Source: UBA7067 sp051880615
Lineage (GTDB): Bacteria; Bacillota; Clostridia; Oscillospirales; Acutalibacteraceae
Direction of reading: 5' to 3'
Length of the DNA stretch: 64,000 nt
Assembly: GCA_051880615.1 (NCBI GenBank)
Contig: JBJEOH010000019.1
Location: 62,001 to 126,000 of the forward strand
In this document: positions 17,713 to 27,074 of the stretch, piece by piece
How positions within the stretch are numbered: position 1 is the first letter of the stretch
Layout of the letters: each line of letters starts with the position of its first letter
The notes under the pieces: model-generated
Seen by the model: only the letters and a program-made list of their open reading frames with translations
What the model was told of the DNA's origin: nothing
Database searches by the model: none
Position numbers and translations under genes: made by a program

Positions 17713-20700
17713 TTAGTTGGCAATATCAGGATTATAAGTATAAACCGTGTACTCGCTTGCAGCTGAACCCTTATTCGGCTTTGCAACCTTCATAACTATC
17801 CACAGATCGCTGTCTGCATCCTCGTTATCTGTTGTCTGGTTGCCTGCGCCGTCGTTGATAATCCAGTTGTAGGTACCTGCTGTGGTATTTACCTGAATGT
17901 CATACCAGCCGTCGCCGTCCTCGTCAGCCATCTTTGTGCCCGGCCATGCGCCGAGGTAGTCGCCTGTTGTATCCCATGAATAGAGATACGGTGTCCATGT
18001 CTGACCTTCAAGAAGCTTAACATGAACAAATCTCGGAACTGCGTTGAGCTTGTAAGCATATGTTACAGTCTTTTCGCCGTTTGAGTAAACGCCTTCTGCA
18101 TTATCGGGAAGCATTGTTTCGTCAAGGATATAAAGCTTGATTGCAGGTGTGCTTGTTGTGTAAGCGTTGCCTGCTCTGCCTCTTGTCACAACCGAGCTTG
18201 CAATTTCCTTGCCTGTGTCGGCGTCTACATACTTAGTTACAACTGAACCAACACCGCTAACCGGAATATTAACAACAACCTTCTGATAAAGGATAGCGTC
18301 CATTGCATTTATTGTACCGTCAAAGTTTACATCGGCAATTTCAGGTACCTGAACATCAAAGCCTGTTACATACTTCTGAATCTGAAGTGCGTCAACGAGC
18401 TTTGCAGGGCTGCCGTCACCCGACAGGCTGTATGCCTTAAGTGTATAAGGAATGTAGTTGTACTCAACTGTCTGAGTATCTGCTGCAAATTTACCTGTTG
18501 CATTTGCCGGCATCTTATCCAGATCATAGTCGATTGCAAGGCTTGAATCAGCGGCTGTTACATAGTTGTCGCCGTAGTCGCCGGTAATTGTCATTTGCTT
18601 GAGAACTTCACCTGTGTACGCGTTGATATGTTTAGCAACAACTGTACCTGTGTTGGAATGAACGCCTGAAGCCTCATAGCTTGCCTTGTCTGCAAGAATA
18701 TATGCAGAGTTTGCAGGAATTGTAACTGTGCCGTCGGTTGTGGTTACTTCGCCGAGGCTGTTTATGCCTGCACGCTCACCGTCAACGAGAATTACCCAAT
18801 TCTTCGGCAGTTTTGTGCCCGGCAGTGTAATTGTCTGCTCCTTGTCAGAGCTATTGAACATTACGGCTACATTTTTCCAGATTGCTGTGCTGTCATTGAT
18901 TGTGTATGCAAGCACACCTACAGGCAGCTTGGCAGGTGAAGTAAATGTCATCTTGTTGTTTACAACATCGCCTGTCGCATCTCTGAACGGTGCAAAAGTA
19001 TCTCTGAGCTGAATCATACCCTTGTAATATGAAACAACATCTGCATAGTCGACAAGACGGTTCCAGTCGAGCTTGTTGATTTCAGGGCTTGATTTGTATG
19101 AGTTGTGGTCGCCGTACTTTGTTCTTGCAAATTCTTCACCGGCAAGAATAAACGGTACACCCTGTGATGAGAAAACAAGAGCTGCAGCCATTTTGTTCAT
19201 CTGAACAAGATCCTCATATCTGCCTGCATAAAGCTCTGTAAGCTCACCGTATACGGAAGCTACAAGTCTGTCATAAAGAGTTGCGTTGTCGTGGCAATCT
19301 ACATAAGTCACAGTCTGCTCAGGAGTCTGTGCCTTCCATTTGCCGCTCTTTGTATTAGCCATAATACCGGCAAGAACGCCGCCCATATTGCTGCTTGAAG
19401 GCTCCTGGAGGAAGCCTGTACCTGTTGACTCAAATACGCTGCCCTTTGCGCTGTCTCTGAACTGATCGTTGAAGTAAGAAATTCTTGTGCTTAATTTAGC
19501 AGACTGAGTCTGGTTAGCCATTGCAGGGTAGCTGTACTTAGTGTCGCTGCCTGTCATGTCCCAGCCTTCGCCGTACATAATAAGGTCAGGATTTATTGTG
19601 TCAAGGCTTGCACGAATCTGATTCATTGTTTCAACATCGTGAAGTCCCATAAGGTCGAAACGGAAGCCGTCAATGTGGTACTCTTCTGCCCAGTATTTAA
19701 CAGAATCAATCATAAACTTTCTGAACATAGCATGATCAGACGCTGTATCGTTACCGCAGCCTGAGTTGTTTGCCCATGTACCGTTGTTGTAAATTCTGTA
19801 GTAATAGTTAGGAACAGTTTTGTTGAAGAATGAATTCTTGTCATAGGTATGGTTATAAACAACATCCATAATAACGCCGATGCCTGCATTATGCAAAGCC
19901 ATAACCATCTGCTTAACTTCATTGATTCTTACATTACCGTCATACGGGTTTGAAGAATATGAGCCTTCAGGAACATTGTAGTTCTTCGGGTCATAACCCC
20001 AGTTAAACTGGGTGTTCGGGCCTGCCTCGGTTACAGAACCGAAATCATAGAAAGGATTGATATGAACATACTTGATGCCCATGTCCTTAAGATAATCAAT
20101 ACAGGTTGAGATTTTACCCTCGCCGTTTACGGTTGTACCTGTTTCTGTGAAGGCAAGGTACTTTCCGCGGTTTGCTTCACTTACGCCTGAGCTTGCATCA
20201 TAAGAGAAATCTTTAACATGAATTTCCCAAATGTTTGCGTCGGTCTGGTTCGGAACGAGCTTATATGTATCGTTCTCCCATCCCTCAGGGTCTGTGCTGT
20301 CAAGGTCAACAATCATGCTTCTGCTGCCTTCAATACCGGCTGCCTTAGCATAAATGTCGCCTGTCAACACAGGATTTGATGTTCCGGTCTTTACAGAATA
20401 CATATAGTAGACATTCTTGAAGTCGCCCTCAAGAGTAATGGACCAAACGCCGTTTGTTTCGTCATAGGTCATTTCGTAGGTGCCGAGTTTGTCGTCTACA
20501 CCGGCGGCTGTTGATTCCTTAACCGAGCCTGTTGCATACAGTGCGACGCTTACCTTTGAAGCTGTCGGCGCCCAAACCTTAAAGGTTGTAGCCTCCGGCG
20601 TGTAGGTTGCGCCAAGGTCATCGCCTGAATACGCCAGTTGGTCAAGCTGTGCAGCTTGGTCGGCATACTTGTTGGTAACAGTAGCCGCTGAAGCGTTTAC

Positions 20701-20769
20701 CGGGATTGCCATGGCAGTTGAAACCATCATTGCTGAAAGAGCCAAAGCAATCGCTTTTTTGAACTTCAT
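17713..20769 (-). CDS. Secreted type I pullulanase with dockerin and C-terminal starch-binding module
   Basis: A 1018-residue GH13 enzyme that cleaves alpha-1,6 branches of amylopectin and pullulan outside the cell. Order: signal peptide (1-28); CBM48/E-set region (about 45-160); catalytic barrel with YNHTYD, the nucleophile region GFRFDLMGLHD (near 368), acid Glu in MYGEGWD (near 399) and DCHDN (near 490); a MucBP-like repeat (about 705-765); a dockerin (about 783-836); a second MucBP-like repeat; and a Trp-rich CBM26-like starch-binding module (about 910-1018). The second dockerin loop (DVNFDGTIN) is intact, but the first (GDGSPAKLV) is degenerate. The dockerin suggests recruitment into an amylosome. 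AAAGGAGG precedes the ATG. Confidence 0.92.
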   Translation of the reverse strand: MKFKKAIALALSAMMVSTAMAIPVNASAATVTNKYADQAAQLDQLAYSGDDLGATYTPEATTFKVWAPTASKVSVALYATGSVKESTAAGVDDKLGTYEMTYDETNGVWSITLEGDFKNVYYMYSVKTGTSNPVLTGDIYAKAAGIEGSRSMIVDLDSTDPEGWENDTYKLVPNQTDANIWEIHVKDFSYDASSGVSEANRGKYLAFTETGTTVNGEGKISTCIDYLKDMGIKYVHINPFYDFGSVTEAGPNTQFNWGYDPKNYNVPEGSYSSNPYDGNVRINEVKQMVMALHNAGIGVIMDVVYNHTYDKNSFFNKTVPNYYYRIYNNGTWANNSGCGNDTASDHAMFRKFMIDSVKYWAEEYHIDGFRFDLMGLHDVETMNQIRASLDTINPDLIMYGEGWDMTGSDTKYSYPAMANQTQSAKLSTRISYFNDQFRDSAKGSVFESTGTGFLQEPSSSNMGGVLAGIMANTKSGKWKAQTPEQTVTYVDCHDNATLYDRLVASVYGELTELYAGRYEDLVQMNKMAAALVFSSQGVPFILAGEEFARTKYGDHNSYKSSPEINKLDWNRLVDYADVVSYYKGMIQLRDTFAPFRDATGDVVNNKMTFTSPAKLPVGVLAYTINDSTAIWKNVAVMFNSSDKEQTITLPGTKLPKNWVILVDGERAGINSLGEVTTTDGTVTIPANSAYILADKASYEASGVHSNTGTVVAKHINAYTGEVLKQMTITGDYGDNYVTAADSSLAIDYDLDKMPANATGKFAADTQTVEYNYIPYTLKAYSLSGDGSPAKLVDALQIQKYVTGFDVQVPEIADVNFDGTINAMDAILYQKVVVNIPVSGVGSVVTKYVDADTGKEIASSVVTRGRAGNAYTTSTPAIKLYILDETMLPDNAEGVYSNGEKTVTYAYKLNAVPRFVHVKLLEGQTWTPYLYSWDTTGDYLGAWPGTKMADEDGDGWYDIQVNTTAGTYNWIINDGAGNQTTDNEDADSDLWIVMKVAKPNKGSAASEYTVYTYNPDIAN

Positions 20770-20826
20770 ATGAAATCCTCCTTTAATAATTTACAATAGT
20801 TTATAATCTTTCGCATTTTCTGCGAA

Positions 20827-23085
20827 TCAATTACCTGAATTTTTCCTGTTTTTATGCCATCTTCTTGCGAGGTAAGCAATGCCAAGCCCTGTTATAGCAA
20901 CGCCTAAAGCTCCCATAATATAAGGCACTGATGAGGGCAATGATGACTTTTCATCTGCCGCAAGCTCAGTTGCAAGCTCGGTTGCAATTACAGTGTCGGG
21001 CAGTGAATCAACGCTCGTCTTTTCCACTTTAAGCGACGCTTTTTCAAAGCTCGCTTTATCAACAAGAATCAACGCTTCTCTCGCCCTGACGCTTACTGTA
21101 TCGCCTGAAAGCTCGGAAAGCTTTTCAACGCCTGCACTGTCAGCATTAGCAACAACAACCCATTCATCAGGGAGATTTTCGCCCTCCAGCTTAACCTTGG
21201 TATCATCGCCGCTGTTAATTAAGCAAACAACCTTATCCCATTCGCCATCAGCATTCGGATTCTGATACATATAACCGAGCAGATGCTTATCGGTTTCGGT
21301 ATAGAATGAAAGGTTATCTATTGCTGTATTATCGTCACAGGTGAACGGTGAATACGCCTTTCGCAAATCTATAAGACCCTTGTAATACTTAACAAGGTCG
21401 CCGTATCTTGTCAGGCTGGTCCAGTCAATCTGATTAAGCTCAACGCTTGATTTATACGAGTTGTGGTCGCCGTCCTTTGACCTTGCCATTTCCTCGCCTG
21501 CAAGCATAAACGACATTCCCTGTGCGGTAAGCACCGCCGTTGCGGCAAGCTTGTTCATATCGACAAGCTTTTCATCTCTTGCGCGGTAATCGGCATCAGT
21601 GCCGAGAACAGAGGCAACCAGCTTATCATAAAGCGTCATATTGTCGTGGCATGAATTATAGGTTACGGTCTGACTTGGCTGCTGCGCCCAATCGCTTGTT
21701 GCTGCAGCTATGCCGCCCTTAACATTCACTCTTGAGCCTACACCCTGAATAAATCCGCCCTCAGTCGGGTTGAAGTTACTGCCCTTGAGACCGTCCCTTA
21801 TTCCGTCGTTGAATGCACCTATTCTTGTGCTGAGCTTGCCCATATTGCCCTGAGTTGCAAGAACTGCGTCGGTAGTGGTACCAAGCTGCCACGCCTCGCC
21901 GTACATCAGAATTTTATCGCCGTTTTCAAGGGTATCAAGCGCATCACGGATCTGATTCATTGTATCGACATCGTGCAGACCCATAAGGTCAAAACGGAAG
22001 CCGTCAATGTGATACTCCTGCGCCCAGTACATAACTGAATCTATCATATATTTACGGTACATCGCACGCTCAGAGGCTGTGTCGTTGCCGCAGCCCGAGC
22101 CGTTTGAAAGGCTGCTGTCACCATTGTGTCTGAAATAATAGCCCGGAACAGTTTTGTCAAAGCAGCTGTCGGCGGCATCGAAAACATGGTTGTAAACAAC
22201 ATCCATAACAACTCCGATACCCGCCTTATGCAGAGCCTGAATCATCGCCTTTGCTTCTTTAATCCTCACACTGCCGTCAAACGGGTCTGACGAATAGGAG
22301 CCCTCGGGAACATTGTAATTTACCGGGTCATAGCCCCAGTTGAACTGGCTTTCGTCACCGCTTGCCTCATCAACTGAGCCGTAATCGTAAAACGGGTTTA
22401 TCTGAACATAATTTACGCCTATATCTTTTAGGTAGTCAACACAGGTTTTTACAGTGCCCTCATTATTAAGGGTAGTGCCTGTTTCTGTAAAGGCAAGATA
22501 TTTGCCTCGGTTTTCTTCGCTTACGCCTGAGCTTGCGCTTGCTGAAAAGTCCTTGACATGAACCTCCCAGATAATCGCGTCAGTCTGCTTTGAAACGCGG
22601 TCAAAGCTGTCGTTTTCCCAGCCTTCGGGGTTTGTAAGCGACAAATCGCACACCATTGAACGAGCGCCGTTTACACCCGCCGCCTTGGCGTTTACATCGC
22701 CTGTTTCCTGCGTTTTGCCGTTTACGGTTACCTCGTAGGTATAGTATGTGCCGGCAAGGTTGCCCTTGGCTGTAACAGACCATACTCCGCTTGAGCTATC
22801 ATAATCCATATCGTGCTGAGCAAGCAGCTTTGCGCCTTTCTCTTCATCACTGCCTGTTGAATAAAGCTTCAGCTTAACGCTCTCGGCAGTCGGCGCCCAT
22901 ACCTTGAAGCTGGTACTTTCTTTTGAATACACGGCTCCCAAATCATCGCCCGAATATGCAAGCGAATCAAGCTGCTCATATGTTTTATCAAAATTTGTTT
23001 GTGCGTCACTGTTCACAGCAGACGCTACCGGTGAAAAAGCAAGTATCATAGCAAGCACTCCAACTGCTAAAAATTTCTTAATCAT
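20827..23085 (-). CDS. Type I pullulanase with C-terminal membrane anchor
   Basis: A 752-residue secreted GH13 debranching enzyme closely related to the neighbouring pullulanase across the CBM48 and catalytic regions (same YNHVFD, GFRFDLMGLHD, MYGEAWQ and SCHDN blocks). It lacks dockerin, MucBP and starch-binding modules. It ends instead in a hydrophobic helix (about 715-738) and a basic tail (RRWHKNRK), with no LPXTG motif, so it is probably membrane-tethered. I take the ATG at 23085 (GGAG upstream; it opens the signal peptide) over a longer frame. The two genes are 57 bases apart in the same orientation and look like a duplication with divided location: one cell-bound enzyme, one complex-bound. 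Confidence 0.91.
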   Translation of the reverse strand: MIKKFLAVGVLAMILAFSPVASAVNSDAQTNFDKTYEQLDSLAYSGDDLGAVYSKESTSFKVWAPTAESVKLKLYSTGSDEEKGAKLLAQHDMDYDSSSGVWSVTAKGNLAGTYYTYEVTVNGKTQETGDVNAKAAGVNGARSMVCDLSLTNPEGWENDSFDRVSKQTDAIIWEVHVKDFSASASSGVSEENRGKYLAFTETGTTLNNEGTVKTCVDYLKDIGVNYVQINPFYDYGSVDEASGDESQFNWGYDPVNYNVPEGSYSSDPFDGSVRIKEAKAMIQALHKAGIGVVMDVVYNHVFDAADSCFDKTVPGYYFRHNGDSSLSNGSGCGNDTASERAMYRKYMIDSVMYWAQEYHIDGFRFDLMGLHDVDTMNQIRDALDTLENGDKILMYGEAWQLGTTTDAVLATQGNMGKLSTRIGAFNDGIRDGLKGSNFNPTEGGFIQGVGSRVNVKGGIAAATSDWAQQPSQTVTYNSCHDNMTLYDKLVASVLGTDADYRARDEKLVDMNKLAATAVLTAQGMSFMLAGEEMARSKDGDHNSYKSSVELNQIDWTSLTRYGDLVKYYKGLIDLRKAYSPFTCDDNTAIDNLSFYTETDKHLLGYMYQNPNADGEWDKVVCLINSGDDTKVKLEGENLPDEWVVVANADSAGVEKLSELSGDTVSVRAREALILVDKASFEKASLKVEKTSVDSLPDTVIATELATELAADEKSSLPSSVPYIMGALGVAITGLGIAYLARRWHKNRKNSGN

Positions 23086-23499
23086 ATTATTCTCCGCTTC
23101 GGTTGCAGATAACCGTGACAATCAGCCGTTAATCGAGGTGAAAAACGGCATAAAAACCACGAATCATCCCTGAACAATACATTTTCACAATAAAAAGTAT
23201 TCATATTTTATTTAATTTTAACATTATTTTATTACAATTATTTTCCTCACAAGAATTATGTTTCATTCATAGAATAGAAAAAAGAGATGGTAAATTGTAA
23301 TTGTTGCACAAAAATAGAATTTGCATTTTGTCAAGATAACATTATTTGACAAATTTCGAGCTCTTTATGCTGTTCCATTTCAGAAACAGCAGGAGTACAA
23401 AAATTGCAATAGCCGAACATTTGTTCTATAATAATATATGGAGAAATCACTGTGTACAAGCACGGCTGTATGAAATTTAAACAGAAAGGAGTTGAAGTT
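23086..23499. other. Divergent promoter region between pullulanase and endolysin genes
   Basis: About 400 AT-rich bases. They hold a plus-strand promoter (23404-23432) and a 7-bp inverted repeat upstream of it (TGCTGTT at 23368-23374, AACAGCA at 23385-23391) that could bind a regulator. I could not define the pullulanase promoter. Confidence 0.6.
23404..23432 (+). promoter_or_regulatory. Sigma-A-type promoter of the endolysin-holin pair
   Basis: TTGCAA at 23404-23409 and a perfect TATAAT at 23427-23432 are separated by 17 bases. Transcription would begin near 23439, about 60 bases upstream of the endolysin start. Confidence 0.7.
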
Positions 23500-24324
23500 A
23501 TGGCTAATATAAGAGAACGATTCGTTGCAGCCGCAGCAGGCTACATCGGCTACGGCTGCAAAACATTCAATGATTATTTCGGCAACCCGACAGGTACGGC
23601 ATGGTGCGCTGAATTTGTAAGCAAATGTGCCTATGATGTCGGCGCTGTCGGCAAGTGTTTTGTCAAGACGGCAGGTGCCGGCTCGGTGGCGCGTGAAGGT
23701 GTTGCCGCAGGTATGGGCAGTTGGCTTGAGGGACACAACTCAATCCCTCAGTCAGGAGACGCCATATCATTCACATGGAACGGCTTGGGATATTATCCGG
23801 GGCAGGACAAGTATTTTTCTGACCATGTTGCAATAGTCGAATATGTTTTAAACGGCTATGTATATACGATTGAGGGCAACGCTAACGGCACCAACGAATA
23901 TTCAACAGTCTGCCGAAAGGCATATCCTTTATACGACGGCAGAATCAACGGCTACTACCGCCCTGATTGGCGGCTTGCCGACCCAACTTACAACGAAAGT
24001 GAGGATGATGAAATGAATTTTCAGAAAGGCGATAAAAGCGACGGAGTGCTTGCGTATAAGTCGCTTATCAGAATTGCAAACAGCTTGGGGATTGTCAAAT
24101 CAAAGGTTGACACAAGCAACAGCTTCGGAACAGGCACTTATAATGCCACTGTTGAAGTCCAGAAGCTGTACAAGCTTGAAGTCGACGCTATTGCAGGCCC
24201 AAAAACAATCACTGCACTTATCGGAGGAATACTCAAGGCGATTACAGCCTTAAAAAGCTTGAAAAGCGACCGCAACACCGTACTCAACGAGGCTGCTGAA
24301 GCTATAAACAAGCTTAAAGCGTGA
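23500..24324 (+). CDS. Phage-type endolysin: CHAP-like amidase with C-terminal peptidoglycan-binding domain
   Basis: A 274-residue cell-wall hydrolase. The N-terminal half is a CHAP-like cysteine peptidase/amidase domain: Cys in GTAWCAEFV, His in SDHVAIVEY, then an IEGNANG turn. The C-terminal third (FQKGDKSDGVLAYK to GPKTITALIGG) resembles a peptidoglycan-binding repeat. There is no signal peptide, as usual for holin-dependent lysins. The start at 23500 follows AAAGGAGTTGAAGTT. A holin gene follows 13 bases later. No capsid, tail or integrase gene lies nearby, so this is either a prophage remnant or a domesticated lysis module. Confidence 0.85.
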   Translation: MANIRERFVAAAAGYIGYGCKTFNDYFGNPTGTAWCAEFVSKCAYDVGAVGKCFVKTAGAGSVAREGVAAGMGSWLEGHNSIPQSGDAISFTWNGLGYYPGQDKYFSDHVAIVEYVLNGYVYTIEGNANGTNEYSTVCRKAYPLYDGRINGYYRPDWRLADPTYNESEDDEMNFQKGDKSDGVLAYKSLIRIANSLGIVKSKVDTSNSFGTGTYNATVEVQKLYKLEVDAIAGPKTITALIGGILKAITALKSLKSDRNTVLNEAAEAINKLKA

Positions 24325-24337
24325 AAGGAGTGATTAT

Positions 24338-24787
24338 ATGAAAGAAAATGTAACTGCAGGAATTATATCGGTTATTATTGCCGGCGTATCGGCATATTTT
24401 AAAATCATAGCTGTTCCGCTTGCTGTCCTGATAGGCGTTATGATTCTTGATTATTTAAGCGGTATGTCTGCGGCTTGGCTCGGAAGGGAATTATCAAGCA
24501 GGAAAGGCATCACGGGAATAATCAAGAAAATAGGCTATCTTGTGCTTGTGTGCGTGGGAATCGGCGTTGATTTTATTATCCGTTTCTGTCTTGAACAGAT
24601 TGGCGTAGATTTTGATTTCAAAATGCTGTTCGGACTTATCGTGGTCATATGGCTGATTATCAATGAACTTCTATCGATTATGGAAAATCTCAGCAGAATG
24701 GGTGTCCCTGTGCCGCAGTGGCTGACGAAAATAATTAACAAGCTTAAAATTTCGGTTGAAAGCAAAGCAGAAGATGACACGAAATAA
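24338..24787 (+). CDS. Phage holin, toxin-secretion/phage-lysis (phage_holin_4-like) family
   Basis: A 149-residue small membrane protein with about three or four hydrophobic segments (about 8-45, 65-90 and 93-112) and a charged C-terminus. The arrangement, including LDYLSGMSAAW and the RKGITGIIKKIGYL segment, matches phage_holin_4-type proteins, the group that contains clostridial TcdE. It would form pores that let the preceding endolysin reach the wall. A holin of this class could also serve non-lytic protein release; that is inference. Confidence 0.85.
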   Translation: MKENVTAGIISVIIAGVSAYFKIIAVPLAVLIGVMILDYLSGMSAAWLGRELSSRKGITGIIKKIGYLVLVCVGIGVDFIIRFCLEQIGVDFDFKMLFGLIVVIWLIINELLSIMENLSRMGVPVPQWLTKIINKLKISVESKAEDDTK

Positions 24788-24806
24788 AGGTTAACTCAAT
24801 ACAAAG

Positions 24807-24843
24807 CCCCTGATTTGGCCACAATTTCAGACCAAATCAGGGG
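24807..24843 (+). terminator. Terminator after holin; overlaps the end of the convergent esterase gene
   Basis: A perfect 12-bp stem (CCCCTGATTTGG / CCAAATCAGGGG) with a 13-base loop is followed by TATTTTT. Its right arm encodes the last residues of the esterase on the other strand. Confidence 0.88.
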
Positions 24844-25738
24844 TATTTTTGTTTGCAATAAAAAACTCGGAAAGCTCACGAATAACCTCTCCTGCCTGCT
24901 GTGAGAACGGGTCGGCGACAGCAAAAACATGGGGAAGCTTTTTGCCGCCGTGCGCCTTGTCATAATCGTGAAATTTATACGGTATATTGTGCGACTTTAA
25001 AATATCAGTGAGCATATACGATTGCTTATTAAGGAAATCACCTGCCGAGGTGACAATATAAAACGGCGGCAGACTGACGCTTGCGGCGCTTGCAAAATTC
25101 ATATACTTATAATATCGGCTGTGCTTATGCTTTTTGCCGAGCAGTGACGGCAGATTGACATACAGCAGGAAGTTGCGGCACAGAAGATTTACCGCAGGCG
25201 AAATTGCACCGATAGCCGATATTTTAAAGCTCGGGATTTTCGCATTAAAATCATCTTGCAGCTTTTCATCAGCCATAACAGCCGCCGACAGGCAGGCAAG
25301 CTGAGCACCAGCCGAGTCGCCGAGCAAAAACACTTGATTTAAGTCGGCAGGATAAGGCTCAAGATTATTCTCAAGCCAGCAAAGAGCTGCAAAAACATCC
25401 TCAAGCTGATGATGAATGCGGTGCTTACCGACAAGGCGGTAGTTGATTGACGCAACAAGAAAACCCTCTTTTGCAAGCTTAAGGCAGAAATTGCGGTTTA
25501 TCTCCTTACAGCCGTATACCCAGCCGCCGCCGTGAATGTCGATAATCACAGGCAGAGGCTGTGTTGTATTCTCCGGATAATATATATCAAGCATATGCTC
25601 GGCTGAGCAGTCGGAATTGTACGGCAGGTTCGCAACCTCAACAACTCCGCCGTCGGGAGTCTGTGCGGCTATTCTTTTTTTGTCAAGAACGGAAATAAAA
25701 TTCCAGTAAAGTCTGATAAGCGGTTTATAGATATTCAT
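24827..25738 (-). CDS. Alpha/beta-hydrolase, HSL/acetyl-esterase type
   Basis: A 303-residue hydrolase with the oxyanion motif HGGGW (IDIHGGGWVYG), the nucleophile elbow GDSAGAQ, an Asp in the TSAGDFL region and a C-terminal His (AHGGKKLPH). It belongs to the hormone-sensitive-lipase group; the substrate is likely a short-chain ester but cannot be specified. No signal peptide is seen. Its start overlaps the end of the cca gene by 14 bases, placing it last in the phoH-ybeY-dgkA-era-cca operon. Confidence 0.85.
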   Translation of the reverse strand: MNIYKPLIRLYWNFISVLDKKRIAAQTPDGGVVEVANLPYNSDCSAEHMLDIYYPENTTQPLPVIIDIHGGGWVYGCKEINRNFCLKLAKEGFLVASINYRLVGKHRIHHQLEDVFAALCWLENNLEPYPADLNQVFLLGDSAGAQLACLSAAVMADEKLQDDFNAKIPSFKISAIGAISPAVNLLCRNFLLYVNLPSLLGKKHKHSRYYKYMNFASAASVSLPPFYIVTSAGDFLNKQSYMLTDILKSHNIPYKFHDYDKAHGGKKLPHVFAVADPFSQQAGEVIRELSEFFIANKNTPDLV

Positions 25739-27074
25739 AGCTCACTACCTTTAACAATGCCTGTCTTTCGTTTTCAAGCGTGCCGTCAACCACACCGTCA
25801 AGCAGGCGTTCAAGGATTTCGCCCACTTCCCTGCCCTGCTTTATTCCCAGAGCCTTGATATCGCCGCCGTTTACCGCAAGCTGAGAAATTGAGGTGCAGG
25901 CGTTTTCATCAATAAGTCGTTTGGCTATCTCGGCGCACCTTGCTATATGCACAAGCCTGTGCTCTTTGTCGGCTCCGCTTTGAGCCGTAATATCGGCACG
26001 GCGTACCTCGCTGAAAATCAAGAGCGTGTTTTCACTGCCGATTTTTCGCATAAGTTGTTTTATCTGCACTTCATCGGAGCTACATTCAAAATCGTGGTAT
26101 TCAATCAGAATTTCAATTTTTGAAATGAGCCTTGACGGTGCTTTAAGGTTCTTGAGTATTTCCCGGGAAACATCTGCGCCTAATTTTGCGTGAGCGCAAA
26201 AAGCCTGTCTGCCGCTATCATCAACCGTCATACACTGCGGCTTTGCTATATCGTGCAACAGCATTGCAAGGCGCAGCTCGGCACAGGGAGAAACAGCATC
26301 AACAGCTCTTGCAATATGCGTTAATAGCGTTTGAGCGTGATTCTCCCCCGAAAGAAAAAGCCTCTCGCACGCTGAAAGCTGTGGAATAAAAACGCCGAAC
26401 ACATCGCAAAACCGCAGGAGAATATCGCCTGCCGACTTGCCGCATACAAGCTGAGTAAGCTCAGCAAAAATACGCTCGACTGCAATATTTTTCAACAGCT
26501 GTTTATTTTTGTGAATTGAGGCTGCCGTTTTTTCTTCAATATCAAATCCGTAGACTGCGGCAAAGCGCAGCGCACGGATTATCCGCAGAGCGTCCTCTCT
26601 AAAGCGCTTATCGGGGTCACCGACGCAGCGGATAATTTTATTTTCAATATCAGCTTTTCCGCCGAACAAATCGACTACTCCCGTTTTGCCGCTGTAAGCC
26701 ATAGCGTTAACGGTAAAGTCGCGGCGCATTAAGTCCTCGTCAAGGCTCACACCAAAGCTTACGCTTTCGGGTCGGCGGTTATCAAGATATTCGCCGTCAC
26801 AGCGATACGAGGTCACTTCTATTTTTTCGCCGTTTATAATCACCGCCACAGTGCCGTGCTTTATCCCCGTATCAACGGTTTTACAATCGACAAAGGTCTT
26901 TTTAATATCCTGCGGCAGTGCGTTTGTTGTTACATCAAAATCCTTCGGCTGAATGCCAAGCAGGCAGTCACGCACGCAGCCTCCAACGGCAAAAGCCTCA
27001 AAGCCGTTTTGCGAGAGACTGTCTATAACAAATTTACAGCCGTGTGAAAGATTAATAGTGTTGTTCATCGTCAA
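25725..27074 (-). CDS. cca: CCA tRNA nucleotidyltransferase / poly(A) polymerase family with HD domain
   Basis: A 449-residue class II nucleotidyltransferase that adds or repairs the 3' CCA end of tRNAs. The catalytic head GGCVRDCLLG, DFDVTTNA and the RRDFTVNAMAY block are in the first 150 residues. An RNA-binding middle and an HD phosphohydrolase domain (LAMLLHDIAKP, near residue 270) follow. Two starts are possible: TTG at 27074, directly after the era stop codon, or ATG at 27068. Neither has a strong ribosome-binding site, which suggests coupling to era. Whether the enzyme does all of CCA addition or only part is undetermined. Confidence 0.9.
   Translation of the reverse strand: MTMNNTINLSHGCKFVIDSLSQNGFEAFAVGGCVRDCLLGIQPKDFDVTTNALPQDIKKTFVDCKTVDTGIKHGTVAVIINGEKIEVTSYRCDGEYLDNRRPESVSFGVSLDEDLMRRDFTVNAMAYSGKTGVVDLFGGKADIENKIIRCVGDPDKRFREDALRIIRALRFAAVYGFDIEEKTAASIHKNKQLLKNIAVERIFAELTQLVCGKSAGDILLRFCDVFGVFIPQLSACERLFLSGENHAQTLLTHIARAVDAVSPCAELRLAMLLHDIAKPQCMTVDDSGRQAFCAHAKLGADVSREILKNLKAPSRLISKIEILIEYHDFECSSDEVQIKQLMRKIGSENTLLIFSEVRRADITAQSGADKEHRLVHIARCAEIAKRLIDENACTSISQLAVNGGDIKALGIKQGREVGEILERLLDGVVDGTLENERQALLKVVSYEYL

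Noticed and set aside
17713..23085. Recombination artefact between the two pullulanase genes
   Set aside because: The two genes differ throughout and have different C-terminal modules and signal peptides, so they are genuine separate paralogues.
23500..24787. Complete prophage
   Set aside because: Only lysin and holin are present; no integrase, capsid, tail or attachment-site pair was found nearby.
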